A stretch of DNA of 64,000 nt from Nannochloris sp. 'desiccata' (GCA_019044685.2 JAGTXX020000015.1:1364001-1428000); one strand, 5' to 3'. Shown: positions 11,824 through 21,800, counted from the stretch's first letter. The notes: generated by a model not told the origin, from the sequence alone. Program-made: numbers and translations.

Positions 11824-12768
11824 TCATTCTCTTGGCGGTGCTCCTTGTTGAACACTCTTTCTATTAAATTCGGCCTCTGCTTGAATTCTTTGAAACAAAC
11901 CCTTGCTACTCATAGTCCAAGGTAAAGACCTTAATTTTGCTTCTACTTCTTTATAACTAGGTCTCTCTTTGCCCTGTAAAATAACTTGAGATTGATTGGG
12001 GCCTTGTAATACATTTACTTGCCAGCCGGCTGGGTGCACAAAGAGCCACTGAACATAATCACCGTTGATCCGTAAATTTCTAATGCAATATCCATCTTTA
12101 AAGGTTTCAATAAATTCCATGGCTGCTTTTTTGACCCATGGCAATATTCCAAAATCGCTAATCACTTGTCCCTCAGTTGTCCACTGGGGATTAACAAGTA
12201 TAAAAAGAGCATTGGGTCTTTCCTCAGCGAGTTTACGAACTTTATTTAGGGTTTCAGCAGTGGGGAATACAACTAAAGCTAAGTTATCGCCAACCCACGC
12301 ACCAACAGCGTCAGCGTCGTCGAGTAATGTGGCAGAGAGGGGGCCTTCAAGACCGGGGAGTTTTTTCAATTGGCGGAGAAGACGTTCAATCATGGGTGTC
12401 GCTGCTTTAAATTGCTGTCTGATCCCGCCAGGCCAATCATCTAAATCTGTTGCACCAATTAGAGGGAGGACAAGCTCTACACGTTGGCGTTTCGCTCCTG
12501 CTTCCCATGATGTTTTTACTGAGGCATAGGCTTGGTCGACAATGTCGTTGGAACTGGTGGGCAGTTTAGAGGGATTTCCAATGGGTGTTTTTTCGGTGGA
12601 TGCACCCTCTGCAGATACTATATGAGATGATCTAGGTGTGGTTTTAGTCTGACGAGGCAAGACGCTGCGAACAGCAGGCTTGCTGCTTATAAAGGAGCTG
12701 CTGCTGCTGTTGGTATGGATCAAACATCCCATTGGGAGACTGGTGGTGGTGCGTTGAAAAAATGCCAT
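11824..12768 (-). CDS. DUF1995-domain plastid protein
   Basis: Single exon, 314 residues. The first 55 residues are Ser/Thr/Arg-rich with almost no acidic residues, as in a chloroplast transit peptide. The rest fits the DUF1995 family of plants and cyanobacteria: an N-terminal helix (DIVDQAYASVKTSWEAGAKR), the VELVLPLI strand, LLDDADAVGAW and VNPQW. The plant photosystem assembly factor LPA3 contains this domain, but family membership does not fix the role here. It is divergent from the DVR gene across 340 bp. A TATATA at 12831-12836, 62 bp upstream of the ATG, could be its TATA box. Confidence 0.82.
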   Translation of the reverse strand: MAFFQRTTTSLPMGCLIHTNSSSSSFISSKPAVRSVLPRQTKTTPRSSHIVSAEGASTEKTPIGNPSKLPTSSNDIVDQAYASVKTSWEAGAKRQRVELVLPLIGATDLDDWPGGIRQQFKAATPMIERLLRQLKKLPGLEGPLSATLLDDADAVGAWVGDNLALVVFPTAETLNKVRKLAEERPNALFILVNPQWTTEGQVISDFGILPWVKKAAMEFIETFKDGYCIRNLRINGDYVQWLFVHPAGWQVNVLQGPNQSQVILQGKERPSYKEVEAKLRSLPWTMSSKGLFQRIQAEAEFNRKSVQQGAPPRE

Positions 12769-13108
12769 TGTGGTAAGAAATTATGGATATCTAAAGAATT
12801 GCATTAGCTGCCTTAGGTGGTGCAAAGCTCTATATAGAAAGGGAAGTGTAAGTGGTCGCCAGCTTCTTCAGATTTTGGTAGAAAATTCTCATATGATAAA
12901 CCCTGTTTCATGAAGATAAAGTGGGTTTGATCTTTTAAAAAAGAAGCGCGCTGCCTTTCTTGATTTATCCTACCGATGTATTAACCACTAAAGTATCCAT
13001 CATAAAAGTTAAAGTTGGCGATCTTGTCCAATTGGTCGCCGATTCCATTTGAATTTGCTTCAAAATTCGTTGATATTGTGAACTTTACTATTGATTGCGA
13101 TACCCATC
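12769..13108. promoter_or_regulatory. shared divergent promoter of two plastid genes
   Basis: 340 bp separates the DUF1995 and DVR start codons, so both promoters must lie here. TATATA at 12831-12836 is correctly placed for the minus-strand gene. Joint light or plastid-signal regulation of the pair is a hypothesis only. Confidence 0.45.
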
Positions 13109-14374
13109 ATGTCTGCAAGTCGATTCACCTCGCAGCAGGCTCAAGCATTTGGGGTGCAGGCCCGTGTATCTCGCCCCACCACCCTTCACATTGCTACCCG
13201 AGCTCAGCGCCTTTCTGCTGCCCCTTTCCTCTCTGGAACTGCCCACGTAACATCCAACCGAAATTTAATTATCCGCGCATCTCCCTCTCGCGCTGCACGC
13301 AGTCTTGTCGCCCAGGTTGCTGCTGCTGCTGCCACCGATGATTACCGCCAGCGGGCTCCTAAAGATATCCGTATCGTCGTTGTTGGCGCCACTGGATACA
13401 TTGGAAAATACGTTGTAAAGGAATTAGTCCGCCGTGGATACAACGTCATTGCATTCTCTCGTGAGAAGTCTGGCGTTGGTGGCAAACAAGGGATGGATGC
13501 CGTGAAAAAAGAATTGGAAGGCGCCAACTGCCGCTTTGGTGATGTAACTGACATGTCTTCCCTTGAACGTGTTGCCTTTAACGAACCTGTTGACGTCGTT
13601 GTCTCTTGCCTTGCGTCCCGTACTGGTGGCATTAAAGATTCTCAGCTTGTAGACTACCAAGCCACCGCCAACGCCATGAATGTGGGTCGCCGCAACGGAG
13701 CAAAACATTTCGTTCTCCTCTCTGCTATCTGCGTACAGAAGCCTTTGCTCGAATTTCAGCGTGCAAAACTTAAATTTGAAGAGGAACTCCAGAAGGCTGG
13801 AGATATTACCTACTCAATTGTGCGACCAACTGCCTTTTTCAAGTCACTAGCCGGTCAAGTACAGCTGGTGAAGGATGGAAAGCCTTACGTGATGTTTGGA
13901 GATGGCCGCCTGGCAGCATGCAAACCTATCAGTGAACGTGATTTGGCTTCCTATATCGCAGATTGCGTCACAAAAGAAGAGTTGAAAAATAAAGTGCTGC
14001 CCATTGGTGGCCCTGGGCCCGCCCTTACTGCTCGTGATCAAGCTGACATGCTTTTTAGGTTGACAGGCAAGAAAACTAATTATTTCCCTGTTCCTTTGGC
14101 TCTTATGGATGGTATTATTGGGATCTTTGACTTTTTGGTCAAGATTTTCCCGCAGCTTGAAGATCCTGCGGAATTTGGAAAGATTGGTAGATACTATGCT
14201 GCAGAGAGCATGCTTGTTTGGGATGATAAAAGACAGCAATACGATGCTGAGGCGACCCCGTCATACGGGAATGACACGTTGGAAGATTTCTTCAGGGAAG
14301 CTATTAAAGAAGGTGGTTTGAAAGGGCAGGATTTGGGTGATGCTGCTGTGTTTGGTGTCAATAAAGAAGTTTAG
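13109..14374 (+). CDS. DVR: 3,8-divinyl chlorophyllide a 8-vinyl reductase
   Basis: Single exon, 421 residues from the first ATG in the frame. The first 75 residues are a transit peptide (Ser/Arg/Ala-rich, ending VAAAAATDD). A Rossmann fold follows with GATGYIG (93-99), then SREKSGVGG, VDVVVSCLASRTGG, SIVRPTAFFKS and a GDG motif. These match the plant DVR/PCB2 enzyme, which uses NADPH to reduce the C8 vinyl group during chlorophyll synthesis in plastids. With the FLU-like gene at 51.8-52.9 kb this is the second chlorophyll-pathway gene in the window. A TGTAA lies at 14481-14485. Confidence 0.95.
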   Translation: MSASRFTSQQAQAFGVQARVSRPTTLHIATRAQRLSAAPFLSGTAHVTSNRNLIIRASPSRAARSLVAQVAAAAATDDYRQRAPKDIRIVVVGATGYIGKYVVKELVRRGYNVIAFSREKSGVGGKQGMDAVKKELEGANCRFGDVTDMSSLERVAFNEPVDVVVSCLASRTGGIKDSQLVDYQATANAMNVGRRNGAKHFVLLSAICVQKPLLEFQRAKLKFEEELQKAGDITYSIVRPTAFFKSLAGQVQLVKDGKPYVMFGDGRLAACKPISERDLASYIADCVTKEELKNKVLPIGGPGPALTARDQADMLFRLTGKKTNYFPVPLALMDGIIGIFDFLVKIFPQLEDPAEFGKIGRYYAAESMLVWDDKRQQYDAEATPSYGNDTLEDFFREAIKEGGLKGQDLGDAAVFGVNKEV

Positions 14375-14778
14375 GGAGGTTTAATTTCACGCCGATAGGA
14401 AATTTCAATATTTTTTGTTTGATTTTATTAAATTTTAATGCATGATGATTTTATGATTTATTTGGGAGGCCTACAGAAAATGTAATAATTCTGATTTTAG
14501 TGTTTCAAGAGCCAGCCAGGAATCAAAAGAGAATAGAAGTGGCAGGCGAGCTGGCGGCAAAATTTTTGCAGCTACAAAAACAGTTCCTGGACCCAAAATA
14601 AGGAGCTTTTATTTTATACTATTGCGCTGTATAATTTATTTTGACATCTGATCAGATAGTAGATCGTTAGCTACTGATTACAATTAATTATGTCTCAACT
14701 ATAATGATTTGATTTTGCAATTTTGAACAGAGGCTTATTGACCATTTCACTTTCTGGTTTCATCGACTGATACTCTCA
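14375..14778. other. intergenic region
   Basis: 404 bp between two plus-strand genes. It carries a TGTAA at 14481-14485, 107 nt after DVR, and presumably the transporter promoter. No ORF or structure is evident. Confidence 0.5.
14481..14485 (+). terminator. TGTAA polyadenylation signal
   Basis: TGTAA 107 nt downstream of the DVR stop codon. Confidence 0.5.
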
Positions 14779-17700
14779 ATGGATTCTTCTCCAAGGGTAC
14801 ATTTGGATGGGATGCTGTCGCCCACCTCTGCGACAAGACGGAGTGTCGGCCACTCAACTGAGGTGGCAAACCGATCTGAGCAATTCACAGATTTTGGTGC
14901 TCAGACCCCTTCTTCTAAAGAATCCCCATGGAATGGCAAAATACCAACAAATGCATTATATATTTATCGCAGCAGATCGATCTCGTCTCGTCAGCCAACC
15001 ACCCCAAATTCCTTAATTAAGTTCACCACCCCCGCCACCGGCAACAGAATAAGCACAACCCCTCTTCTAAACCACTCTATGATCACCTACAACGACGCAA
15101 CCAAAGCAACAGAAAGCCAAGCCTCAATGCAACTTCTCAATGCAGTCATGGGTGCTGCGATCGTAGGATATCCTTTCTGTTTTAAATCGTGTGGCCTCCT
15201 TTTAGCCACGCTTCTGGTCCTTGTTACCGTCCTCGCTGCCGAGTTCTCAATGCAATTACTATTACTAGCAGCGCACGTCGCTGGGAAACGGAGCTATGAA
15301 GAGATAGCACGGTATTGCTTTGGTCACTTAGGCAAAGGCCTTGTAGATTTCAGCATATCAGTGATTAATTTAGGGTCTCTGGTTGCGTATTTGAATTTAG
15401 CCAGCGATACATTTTCACTGGTTGCCGGTACAATCGTACCGCCTGGAGCGGAACCCTCCCGCACAGAAATCCTACTAGGCATCACACTGTTTATTGCTCT
15501 ACCGCTCTGTCTGTTTGTTCGTAGTCCTAGAGTACTGGCCTCGGTGTCACAAGCCTCTGTAGCCTTTCTTTTACTTTTTGCCGGGATCTTCCTGGTGCTG
15601 GGTGTTGTCGGATCCACCGCGTCTTCATTTAGTACCCTACAATGGTGGGATTGGAATGGCGTGTTGACCGCATTTCCAGTTATTGCATACTCATTCACTG
15701 CCCATCAAGTCCTGTTCGCTGTCTATTTGGGCATGAATAAACCATCTGTTCAAAAAATGACCGGGGTCGTTACAAAAACAATGAGCGCTGCAGCGAGTGT
15801 CTACATCGCAGTCGGTATTGCAGGGTATAAAGCATTTGGTGTTAGAACCCATGGTGATGTTTTGCGTAATTTAGGTGGTGGAAATGGATCGATCGCTGAG
15901 CATTTAGTCAAAGTTGGATATGGTTTGTCGCTCCTGGCGTCATTGCCGTTGCTTATGTTGCCGCTGCAAACGACGTTTGCTCCTGCTGTGAATAGACTCT
16001 TGCGACTATTACAAAGTACCGGAGGTGAAGGAGGAGAGAAAGGGGCTAGCTTTTCTTCACATTCTACGGCTAAAGCTACAAATATTAACCATGGTGGTAC
16101 TTCTTCTCCGGTGGCGGTGGCGAGTGCTGGTACTTTTCCGCTGCTTCCCAACGTAGATGTCAATAAGAATCTACGAGAAGGTCTTGTTACTTCTGGTGTA
16201 CTCGGAATAGCATGTACTATAGCTGCGTTAGTACCTAATGTAGAATATGTATTTGGGTTGGCCGGTTCGACGGCATCTGTATTAATTTCTTTTGTTTTTC
16301 CTGCTGCAATTTTTTTGTCGGTTTCCGGAACACAGGGTGGAAATCAAGGACATGGCGTTAATTTAGCACGTGATTCTCCTAAATGGAGACAAAGAAGACG
16401 AGCAGCTGCGGTTTTACTACTATTTGGGCTCATTGCTGGTGTTGCATGCACTGCAGCGTTGCTGACAAGCATCCAGGAGGAAGCGGAAGTTGTACAGCTA
16501 GCTCAGGAGATTGCTAAAGAAGAGAAAAAAGCGGCAGATGCTGTGGCGACAAAGGAAGAAGCCGCAAGTGTTGCATATGATGTAGGGGTGATTGATGAAG
16601 CGAGGCGGAAGTTGGATGCTACAAGGGAAGGGCTTGGCGAAACGCTGTTAGTTGTCGAAAAAGCAGAAGAAAATGCCGCTGCCGCAGCTGCTGCTGCTGC
16701 TGCCTCTGAAGGGAAGGGAAAGACGAACCCAGCATTAACGACTCAGCAAGTAGTTAGGGCTCAGAAAGCCACTCAAAAAGCAGCAGCAAAGGATCTCAAG
16801 CCAGCTTTGGCTGCCGCGGAGCAGGCTGTTGCTGAACTAGAGGGCGCTGCTGCCGGGTTAGACGCGGCTTTGGCGTTGAAAAATTTGTCTTCCTCTTCTT
16901 CCCATGGAAGTGCTGGTGGCATTGATGATGCAAACCTTAAATCTGACACATGGTTGGAGGTATTACGCGCTGCTGGATTAGAAGCACTGCAAGCTGTCCG
17001 AGAAAGCCGTCTCGCACTCTCAGAAGCTGAACGCACTTTAAAAATGCGAAAAAGCAGCAGCAGCAGTGGTGGTGGTCGTCTCACTGGAAATCAAGGTGAC
17101 ACCCTAGAGACAGTCCTTCGTAAAGTTGTTGCTGCATCTTCAGCTGCATCAAAGAAGGTTGATGAAACATTGGCTGCGTTGGCAATTGCTGAGGAGGAAC
17201 AGAGAGAGGAAGTTGCCGAGATTGTTGTTAAATTAGGTGAGCAAAGAAAAGAAAAATTAACAACTGCCGCTGTGGTCGTCGGCGAAACCGAGATACTTGA
17301 CAAGGCTAGTGAAGTAGGAGATGCATCATCAACCTCTCCAAAACCACCTGTAGATACTCTTAAAGAAGGTAATGACAAGATCTCCGCCCCCCTCGCCACA
17401 AAGACATCAGTAGATGCTACAGACTTGAAAATCAGAAACATTGAGGAGACAAGTGAATCTTTGGAGGAGGATCTCCACGCCGGGCGTGAAGTGAATGCCA
17501 CCCGCGTAGCGCAAGCTGCAGCAGATGCTGCTGATGATATCGTTGAGACGGCAAAAGAAGCTGCTGAGCAGGCTGTGGGCAAAGCAAAGACAGTTGATGT
17601 GGCGGTTAGAGCTATTGAAATCGCTAAAGAGCTTGCCGGTAATGGTAAGAGCAATAGTGGTGGCTCTAATAGAGGTGGAGAGAAGCAGGGAGAGGAGGTT

Positions 17701-17943
17701 GAAGGCGGTAAATTAAGAGATAAAGATGATACAGGAGCAGAGAAATATGAAGGTTCTGAAGCAAAGTCTGCTTCTCTGAAAGACGAGGAAGCACAGCACA
17801 ATGACGGCGATGGCAATGGCGATACGTTGTTAGGTAATCTCACGGCTGTAGCAGAGGCTGTAGCTGGTAAAGTAGGTGATGACGTGGCAGTAGAAGTTTC
17901 TTCAGGGCGGAAGTCGTCTAGAAAGCTGGATCCAGCTGGGTGA
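14779..17943 (+). CDS. amino-acid transporter (AVT/SLC38 type) fused to long alanine-rich tail
   Basis: Single exon, 1054 residues. A Ser/Thr-rich N-terminus of about 115 residues precedes an AAAP-family transporter of about ten membrane helices (roughly 120-570). It opens with MQLLNAVMGAAIVGYPFCF, typical of vacuolar AVT and animal SLC38 carriers, and contains the SYEEIARYCFG segment. The last helix (AAVLLLFGLIAGVACTAALL) is followed by about 490 residues rich in Ala, Glu and Lys, predicted mostly coiled coil, with an eight-alanine run and a disordered acidic end. SLC38-type carriers are normally 450-600 residues, so the tail is unusual. The frame is uninterrupted, so the fusion is not an annotation artefact. 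Substrate and membrane are unknown. Confidence 0.85.
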   Translation: MDSSPRVHLDGMLSPTSATRRSVGHSTEVANRSEQFTDFGAQTPSSKESPWNGKIPTNALYIYRSRSISSRQPTTPNSLIKFTTPATGNRISTTPLLNHSMITYNDATKATESQASMQLLNAVMGAAIVGYPFCFKSCGLLLATLLVLVTVLAAEFSMQLLLLAAHVAGKRSYEEIARYCFGHLGKGLVDFSISVINLGSLVAYLNLASDTFSLVAGTIVPPGAEPSRTEILLGITLFIALPLCLFVRSPRVLASVSQASVAFLLLFAGIFLVLGVVGSTASSFSTLQWWDWNGVLTAFPVIAYSFTAHQVLFAVYLGMNKPSVQKMTGVVTKTMSAAASVYIAVGIAGYKAFGVRTHGDVLRNLGGGNGSIAEHLVKVGYGLSLLASLPLLMLPLQTTFAPAVNRLLRLLQSTGGEGGEKGASFSSHSTAKATNINHGGTSSPVAVASAGTFPLLPNVDVNKNLREGLVTSGVLGIACTIAALVPNVEYVFGLAGSTASVLISFVFPAAIFLSVSGTQGGNQGHGVNLARDSPKWRQRRRAAAVLLLFGLIAGVACTAALLTSIQEEAEVVQLAQEIAKEEKKAADAVATKEEAASVAYDVGVIDEARRKLDATREGLGETLLVVEKAEENAAAAAAAAAASEGKGKTNPALTTQQVVRAQKATQKAAAKDLKPALAAAEQAVAELEGAAAGLDAALALKNLSSSSSHGSAGGIDDANLKSDTWLEVLRAAGLEALQAVRESRLALSEAERTLKMRKSSSSSGGGRLTGNQGDTLETVLRKVVAASSAASKKVDETLAALAIAEEEQREEVAEIVVKLGEQRKEKLTTAAVVVGETEILDKASEVGDASSTSPKPPVDTLKEGNDKISAPLATKTSVDATDLKIRNIEETSESLEEDLHAGREVNATRVAQAAADAADDIVETAKEAAEQAVGKAKTVDVAVRAIEIAKELAGNGKSNSGGSNRGGEKQGEEVEGGKLRDKDDTGAEKYEGSEAKSASLKDEEAQHNDGDGNGDTLLGNLTAVAEAVAGKVGDDVAVEVSSGRKSSRKLDPAG

Positions 17944-18203
17944 AAAATTAACACAAGGTAAACTTGTGTTTTCTTTTCGACATGGTTTCGATTTCGTTTA
18001 TTTCTGTTTGAATTTCAGAGTATCTCGCTATTTTTTTAAGCATTGATAACTCTGCTTTTTAATTACAAGAACGAGAAAAGCGTGTCTGAAAGCGGCAAAA
18101 TACAATTTTTCATAGACAAATTTTAAACTTGTTGTTTTGAAATTTCAAATCAAAAGTATTACTTTTTGAACGAGTCCTTCTCGCAAAAGCCGCAAACCTC
18201 ATT

Positions 18204-19163
18204 ATGGCTACTTCCCAAGTAAAGATTAGTAGCTTCTATGGCGAATCCATTGCTAGGCCCTATATGGTGCTCAATAAGAATGGCCAAGCCGTTCAGGATC
18301 GTGTGGAGAAACCTTCTGCCAACGCTGGTCTCTTAGCCTGGGTTGCCAAGGCTCCCTATGAGGCTGGCGGTGCTTTACAGAAGCCTGCTGCTTACTCCAA
18401 AGCCCCTCCCAAGGCTCGCCACGAATTTGTTATCTTCTGTGAGACTGAACGTGCTGAGATCCTTGCTTCTAACCCTTCCCTGCTCTCTGATTTTGAAGAG
18501 AAGGCATTCAAGGTCGCTGCTTCTCTGTACTGGAAGGAGAAACTCAGTGACGATCAGCGTGCCAAGTACAAAGATATGGCATACCTGGAGCAAAGGGCTG
18601 TTAAAAGGGCCACCGAGCAGCTGGCTCAAGAGGACCCAGAGTTCGCTCAACATTTGGAGAAGGAAGCTGCGTATAAAAGAGCCAAGAGCGCTCTTGTCAC
18701 TGCTCAAAAGATGTCTGCTGGTCCTTTGTGGCGTGCTGAGCGTGAGATGAACAAGGCTCACAACAAGACCAAGGAAAACGCCAAAGAAAACACCGATCCT
18801 GTTGAGAAGAAACAACAACAGCAGCAGAAGAAGAAATTTGGTGGTCGCAAGGCAAAAGTCCCTGAAGCTCTTAAAATGAAGTATGTAGAGCGTCCTACCA
18901 AGCGTTACGAAGTCCGTTCCAAGCAGAAGGCTGCGAAAATCGCTGCAGAGAAGAAGAAGACTGCCACTGCTGCCACAACTGCGTCTCCAACCCGCAAGGG
19001 CGAGTACAGCGGAGAGTTTGCTCTTCCTGATGCTCCCGAGCAGGAGAAGCGTGTGACTCGCAGCAACCCTACTCCTGTTGTCGCTAAGAAGACCAAGGTA
19101 AAGGCCGCTCCTCCTCCTCCACCTCCTGTCAGTTTCCGTCGTCGAAATAACAAACGTAAGTAG
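18204..19163 (+). CDS. basic nuclear-type protein with HMG-box-like segment
   Basis: Single exon, 319 residues, intronless. Residues about 70-135 read like an HMG box (PPKARHEFVIFCETER, ASNPSLLSDFEEKAFKVAA, YWKEKLSDDQRAKYKDMA). The rest is strongly basic and low complexity: KKQQQQQKKKFGGRK, Lys/Ala runs like histone H1 tails, a proline run and a terminal RRRNNKRK. A chromatin or DNA-binding protein is the best guess. The codons are C-ending more often than in neighbours, which suggests high expression. TGTAA lies at 19278-19282. Confidence 0.65.
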   Translation: MATSQVKISSFYGESIARPYMVLNKNGQAVQDRVEKPSANAGLLAWVAKAPYEAGGALQKPAAYSKAPPKARHEFVIFCETERAEILASNPSLLSDFEEKAFKVAASLYWKEKLSDDQRAKYKDMAYLEQRAVKRATEQLAQEDPEFAQHLEKEAAYKRAKSALVTAQKMSAGPLWRAEREMNKAHNKTKENAKENTDPVEKKQQQQQKKKFGGRKAKVPEALKMKYVERPTKRYEVRSKQKAAKIAAEKKKTATAATTASPTRKGEYSGEFALPDAPEQEKRVTRSNPTPVVAKKTKVKAAPPPPPPVSFRRRNNKRK

Positions 19164-20048
19164 AAAACTTTTTTCTAGTTTTCTAGTTCTTTGACCTGGC
19201 ACCTTTCTTTTGACTTTTTCTTTTTACAAGACTGTTTCTCATATGTATGATTATTGCAATTTGACCCTTATTGTCTTTGTAATACAACTGATACAACTGA
19301 GAGTGATTAGAACTGAAGTTTGGCCACTGCAGTCCACAGCGGGCATTAAGTATTAAAACTACGATAGCAGTCACCTACTGCAGGCTTTACAGCGGCCAAA
19401 GAGGATCCTTGCCAGTGCTTTTTTAGCCGGGATTATCCCTGAAAAGAGCAAAATTCCGGGATTCTCAGGCGCCACTATTGAAAAAAATCCCGAGAAAAAA
19501 ATGCCGGAGCGGAGCTCTACCCGGCCGGAGAAATCCTGGAGAAAAATCCCGGTTTTTTAAAAAATTCACAATAAATCCCGGAGATTTGGTGCCATTTCAC
19601 AACCTAAGTCAGTCAATAGTTGTTCATACGCGGTTATTTGCGCACTAATATCATGTTTATCGCCCACCAGGACAACACCAGCAAGTTCAAAGAGGCGGCG
19701 GGCGGTGAAGCAGTCCAGGTCCTTTAATTTTTCACATGCAATCGAAAATTTCGACCATGTTTTCAACTATGAACAGCCTACACTGCTCAGAAATAGCATC
19801 TCTTGCAAGGAAAAAAATCCCGAAATATCCGCATTTGAAGAAAATGTCGAAAAAATGGCCAGTCAGAGGACGAAAAAATCCGGGAAAAAATGCGGGCCCA
19901 AGTCCTTAAAAAAAGAACTGCTTCCTCGCAGGATAATATGATCACATTAAATTACGACTAAAGACATCTGATCTGGATCCGGCAGTGCAGATGTTATTAG
20001 GTATCAGACCAAAACTCTCGATTATTAATATTAACTGATTTGAAAGTC
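19164..20048. other. intergenic region with repeat-like middle
   Basis: 885 bp between two plus-strand genes. The first 120 bp hold the 3' end of the HMG-like gene, with TGTAA at 19278-19282. The middle (about 19420-19905) is the CCGGGAT-motif region listed separately. The final 130 bp should hold the promoter of the MYND gene. Confidence 0.5.
19420..19905. repeat. dispersed ATCCCGG/CCGGGAT motif region with minus-strand ORF remnant
   Basis: Within about 480 bp the motif A(n)TCCCGG or its complement recurs at least eight times (for example near 19435, 19460, 19485, 19545, 19575, 19820 and 19880). The spacing is irregular and the copies are separated by poly-A tracts. A 66-codon minus-strand frame at 19566-19766 sits in the centre and contains FTARRLFELAGVVLVGDKHD. 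No terminal inverted repeats, target duplication or transposase motif could be recognised. It may be a decayed mobile element or a simple-repeat expansion. Confidence 0.35.
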
Positions 20049-21677
20049 ATGCCTAGCGCAGAAGAGCTCAAAGCAAAAGGGAACGCCCACTTTGTGAACA
20101 AAGAATACAAAGAAGCCATCAAAGCGTATACCGATGCAATTGAACTCGATAGCTCCAATGCTGTGCTGTATTCCAATCGTTCTGCTGCTCATCTTGGCAT
20201 TGGCAACACCAACGCTGCTTTAAAGGATGCAGAGGACTCTTTGGCAGTAGAGGAATCATATACCAAGGGCTTTCTACGTAAATCCAAAGCTTTATATGCC
20301 CTTGGAAGGCCTGCACATGCTGAGCAAGCTCTGAAAGATGGGTTGGAAAAATTTCCCGCCGACCCAATTTTGACTCAAGGCCTCAAAGAGTTTTACAAAG
20401 AAGAAGATGGAGATCAAAGCAAATTACGTGGATACTTACCTGGAAGTCCTGCACAGAATATGCGTGACTTCCAAAGCGCAGAAGGCATGAAAATGGGCTC
20501 TCCGCAAATGTTTTTTAGTCTTCCCAACGACGCTATGAGAGCAGCCTGGGTGGGACAATTAGATGACTTTAAAAGATTATTCGATCCTGTGAAACACTCA
20601 AAATTACGATGTTATGGGGTGAAAATCCCTCTGACGACACTCATCGTGGCTGCAGCGCAGAGGTTGGTCAGACAAGGCCCGGGAAAAGACGCTCAATTTG
20701 AAGAAATTTTGAAACTAGTCCTAGAAAAAGGCTGGTGTCGTGTGGATGCACTAGATATTGCAGGCTATACTGCATTGAGTCATGCTGCAGGGCATCATCC
20801 ACAAATCGAGCTTGCAAAAATTCTAATAGAGCACGGTGCAGACCCAAGCTCCAAGAACCGCATGGGGGCAACACCTCTCTTTACAGCTATAATGTCGCAA
20901 GAATTAGAGGCAATCAAGTTACTATTAGACGCTGGATCTGACCCTAAAGCTGTGGATTACGAAGGTGCTAGTATTGAACAAATTGCCTCGGCAACTTCCC
21001 CAAAAATTGTCGCTATGCTCCACGAAGCAGCAAATCTTAATCAAGAAAATAGAAATATAGCCCCAGGTGGAAATTGTAATAATCCTTCGTGTGGGAAGGC
21101 TGGAGCGATGAAGAGGTGCTCAGAATGCAAAATTGCGATTTATTGCAATAGAGATTGTGCCCGGCAAGCTTGGAAACAGCATAAAAAAGTTTGTGGGAAG
21201 TTGGGTGATGGTGGTGCAAGTGGTAGCGGGTTAGGAGACAAAGGCGGTCTCTTACGCGTTAAAATTTATTCCACTAGAGGTGTTGAATCGATGATTCCTA
21301 CCTCTGCTGTGGCTGAGATGATTTCCCGCGCTTGGGGGATCAAAGACGGCGGCACCATGACAGCAGAGGAGTTGGAATCTCGTTCCATTGATATCTCAAA
21401 GTCCAGAGCAAAGGCTGCGAAAGATGAGAACATGGTTGTTAAAGTACAAGTACCTGTGACACTTTTACCTGGCCAGCGGAATGAGATGTTGTTATATAAT
21501 AAATCGAGATCCTTCAGTGCGCATTGTGACGGTGGTGTCGGGGCTGGACGGGAACTGGCGGCGCTGATCAAGGCCAAAGGTATCCAGGGTGCAAAAGGGT
21601 ATTTCTTGGGGTATGTTGAGAAAGAAGGGGAGTTAACTTTGATAGTTGATAAAATGCTGCCTGCACAGCCTTGGTAA
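20049..21677 (+). CDS. TPR-ankyrin-MYND zinc-finger protein
   Basis: Single exon, 542 residues from the first ATG in the frame. Residues 5-110 form three TPR motifs (AEELKAKGNAHFVNKEYKEA, NAVLYSNRSAAH) of the co-chaperone type. Residues about 215-320 contain ankyrin repeats (GYTALSHAAGHH, GADPSSKNRMGATPLFTAI). A MYND zinc finger lies near 348-383, with Cys/His spacing C-x4-C...C-x2-C...C-x3-C...H-x3-C. A C-terminal domain of about 120 residues is not recognised. TPR plus MYND suggests an adaptor or chaperone-linked role; no SET domain is present. TGTAA lies at 21796-21800. Confidence 0.85.
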   Translation: MPSAEELKAKGNAHFVNKEYKEAIKAYTDAIELDSSNAVLYSNRSAAHLGIGNTNAALKDAEDSLAVEESYTKGFLRKSKALYALGRPAHAEQALKDGLEKFPADPILTQGLKEFYKEEDGDQSKLRGYLPGSPAQNMRDFQSAEGMKMGSPQMFFSLPNDAMRAAWVGQLDDFKRLFDPVKHSKLRCYGVKIPLTTLIVAAAQRLVRQGPGKDAQFEEILKLVLEKGWCRVDALDIAGYTALSHAAGHHPQIELAKILIEHGADPSSKNRMGATPLFTAIMSQELEAIKLLLDAGSDPKAVDYEGASIEQIASATSPKIVAMLHEAANLNQENRNIAPGGNCNNPSCGKAGAMKRCSECKIAIYCNRDCARQAWKQHKKVCGKLGDGGASGSGLGDKGGLLRVKIYSTRGVESMIPTSAVAEMISRAWGIKDGGTMTAEELESRSIDISKSRAKAAKDENMVVKVQVPVTLLPGQRNEMLLYNKSRSFSAHCDGGVGAGRELAALIKAKGIQGAKGYFLGYVEKEGELTLIVDKMLPAQPW

Positions 21678-21795
21678 AATACCTCGTTCGTGTGTATTGG
21701 CTTGGGCAAGCTTTGCTCCTTTTTTTAATATCGTAGATGTTCTTGAGAGTAATAATCATATGCATGATAACAGACGCATTTGTATTAAATAAAGA

Positions 21796-21800
21796 TGTAA
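21796..21800 (+). terminator. TGTAA polyadenylation signal
   Basis: TGTAA 119 nt after the MYND-protein stop, 98 nt before the convergent AC19 stop codon. Confidence 0.45.

Noticed and set aside
17091..17954. 287-codon minus-strand ORF
   Set aside because: Antisense shadow of the alanine-rich tail of the transporter; Ser/Ala-rich composition follows from the opposite strand.
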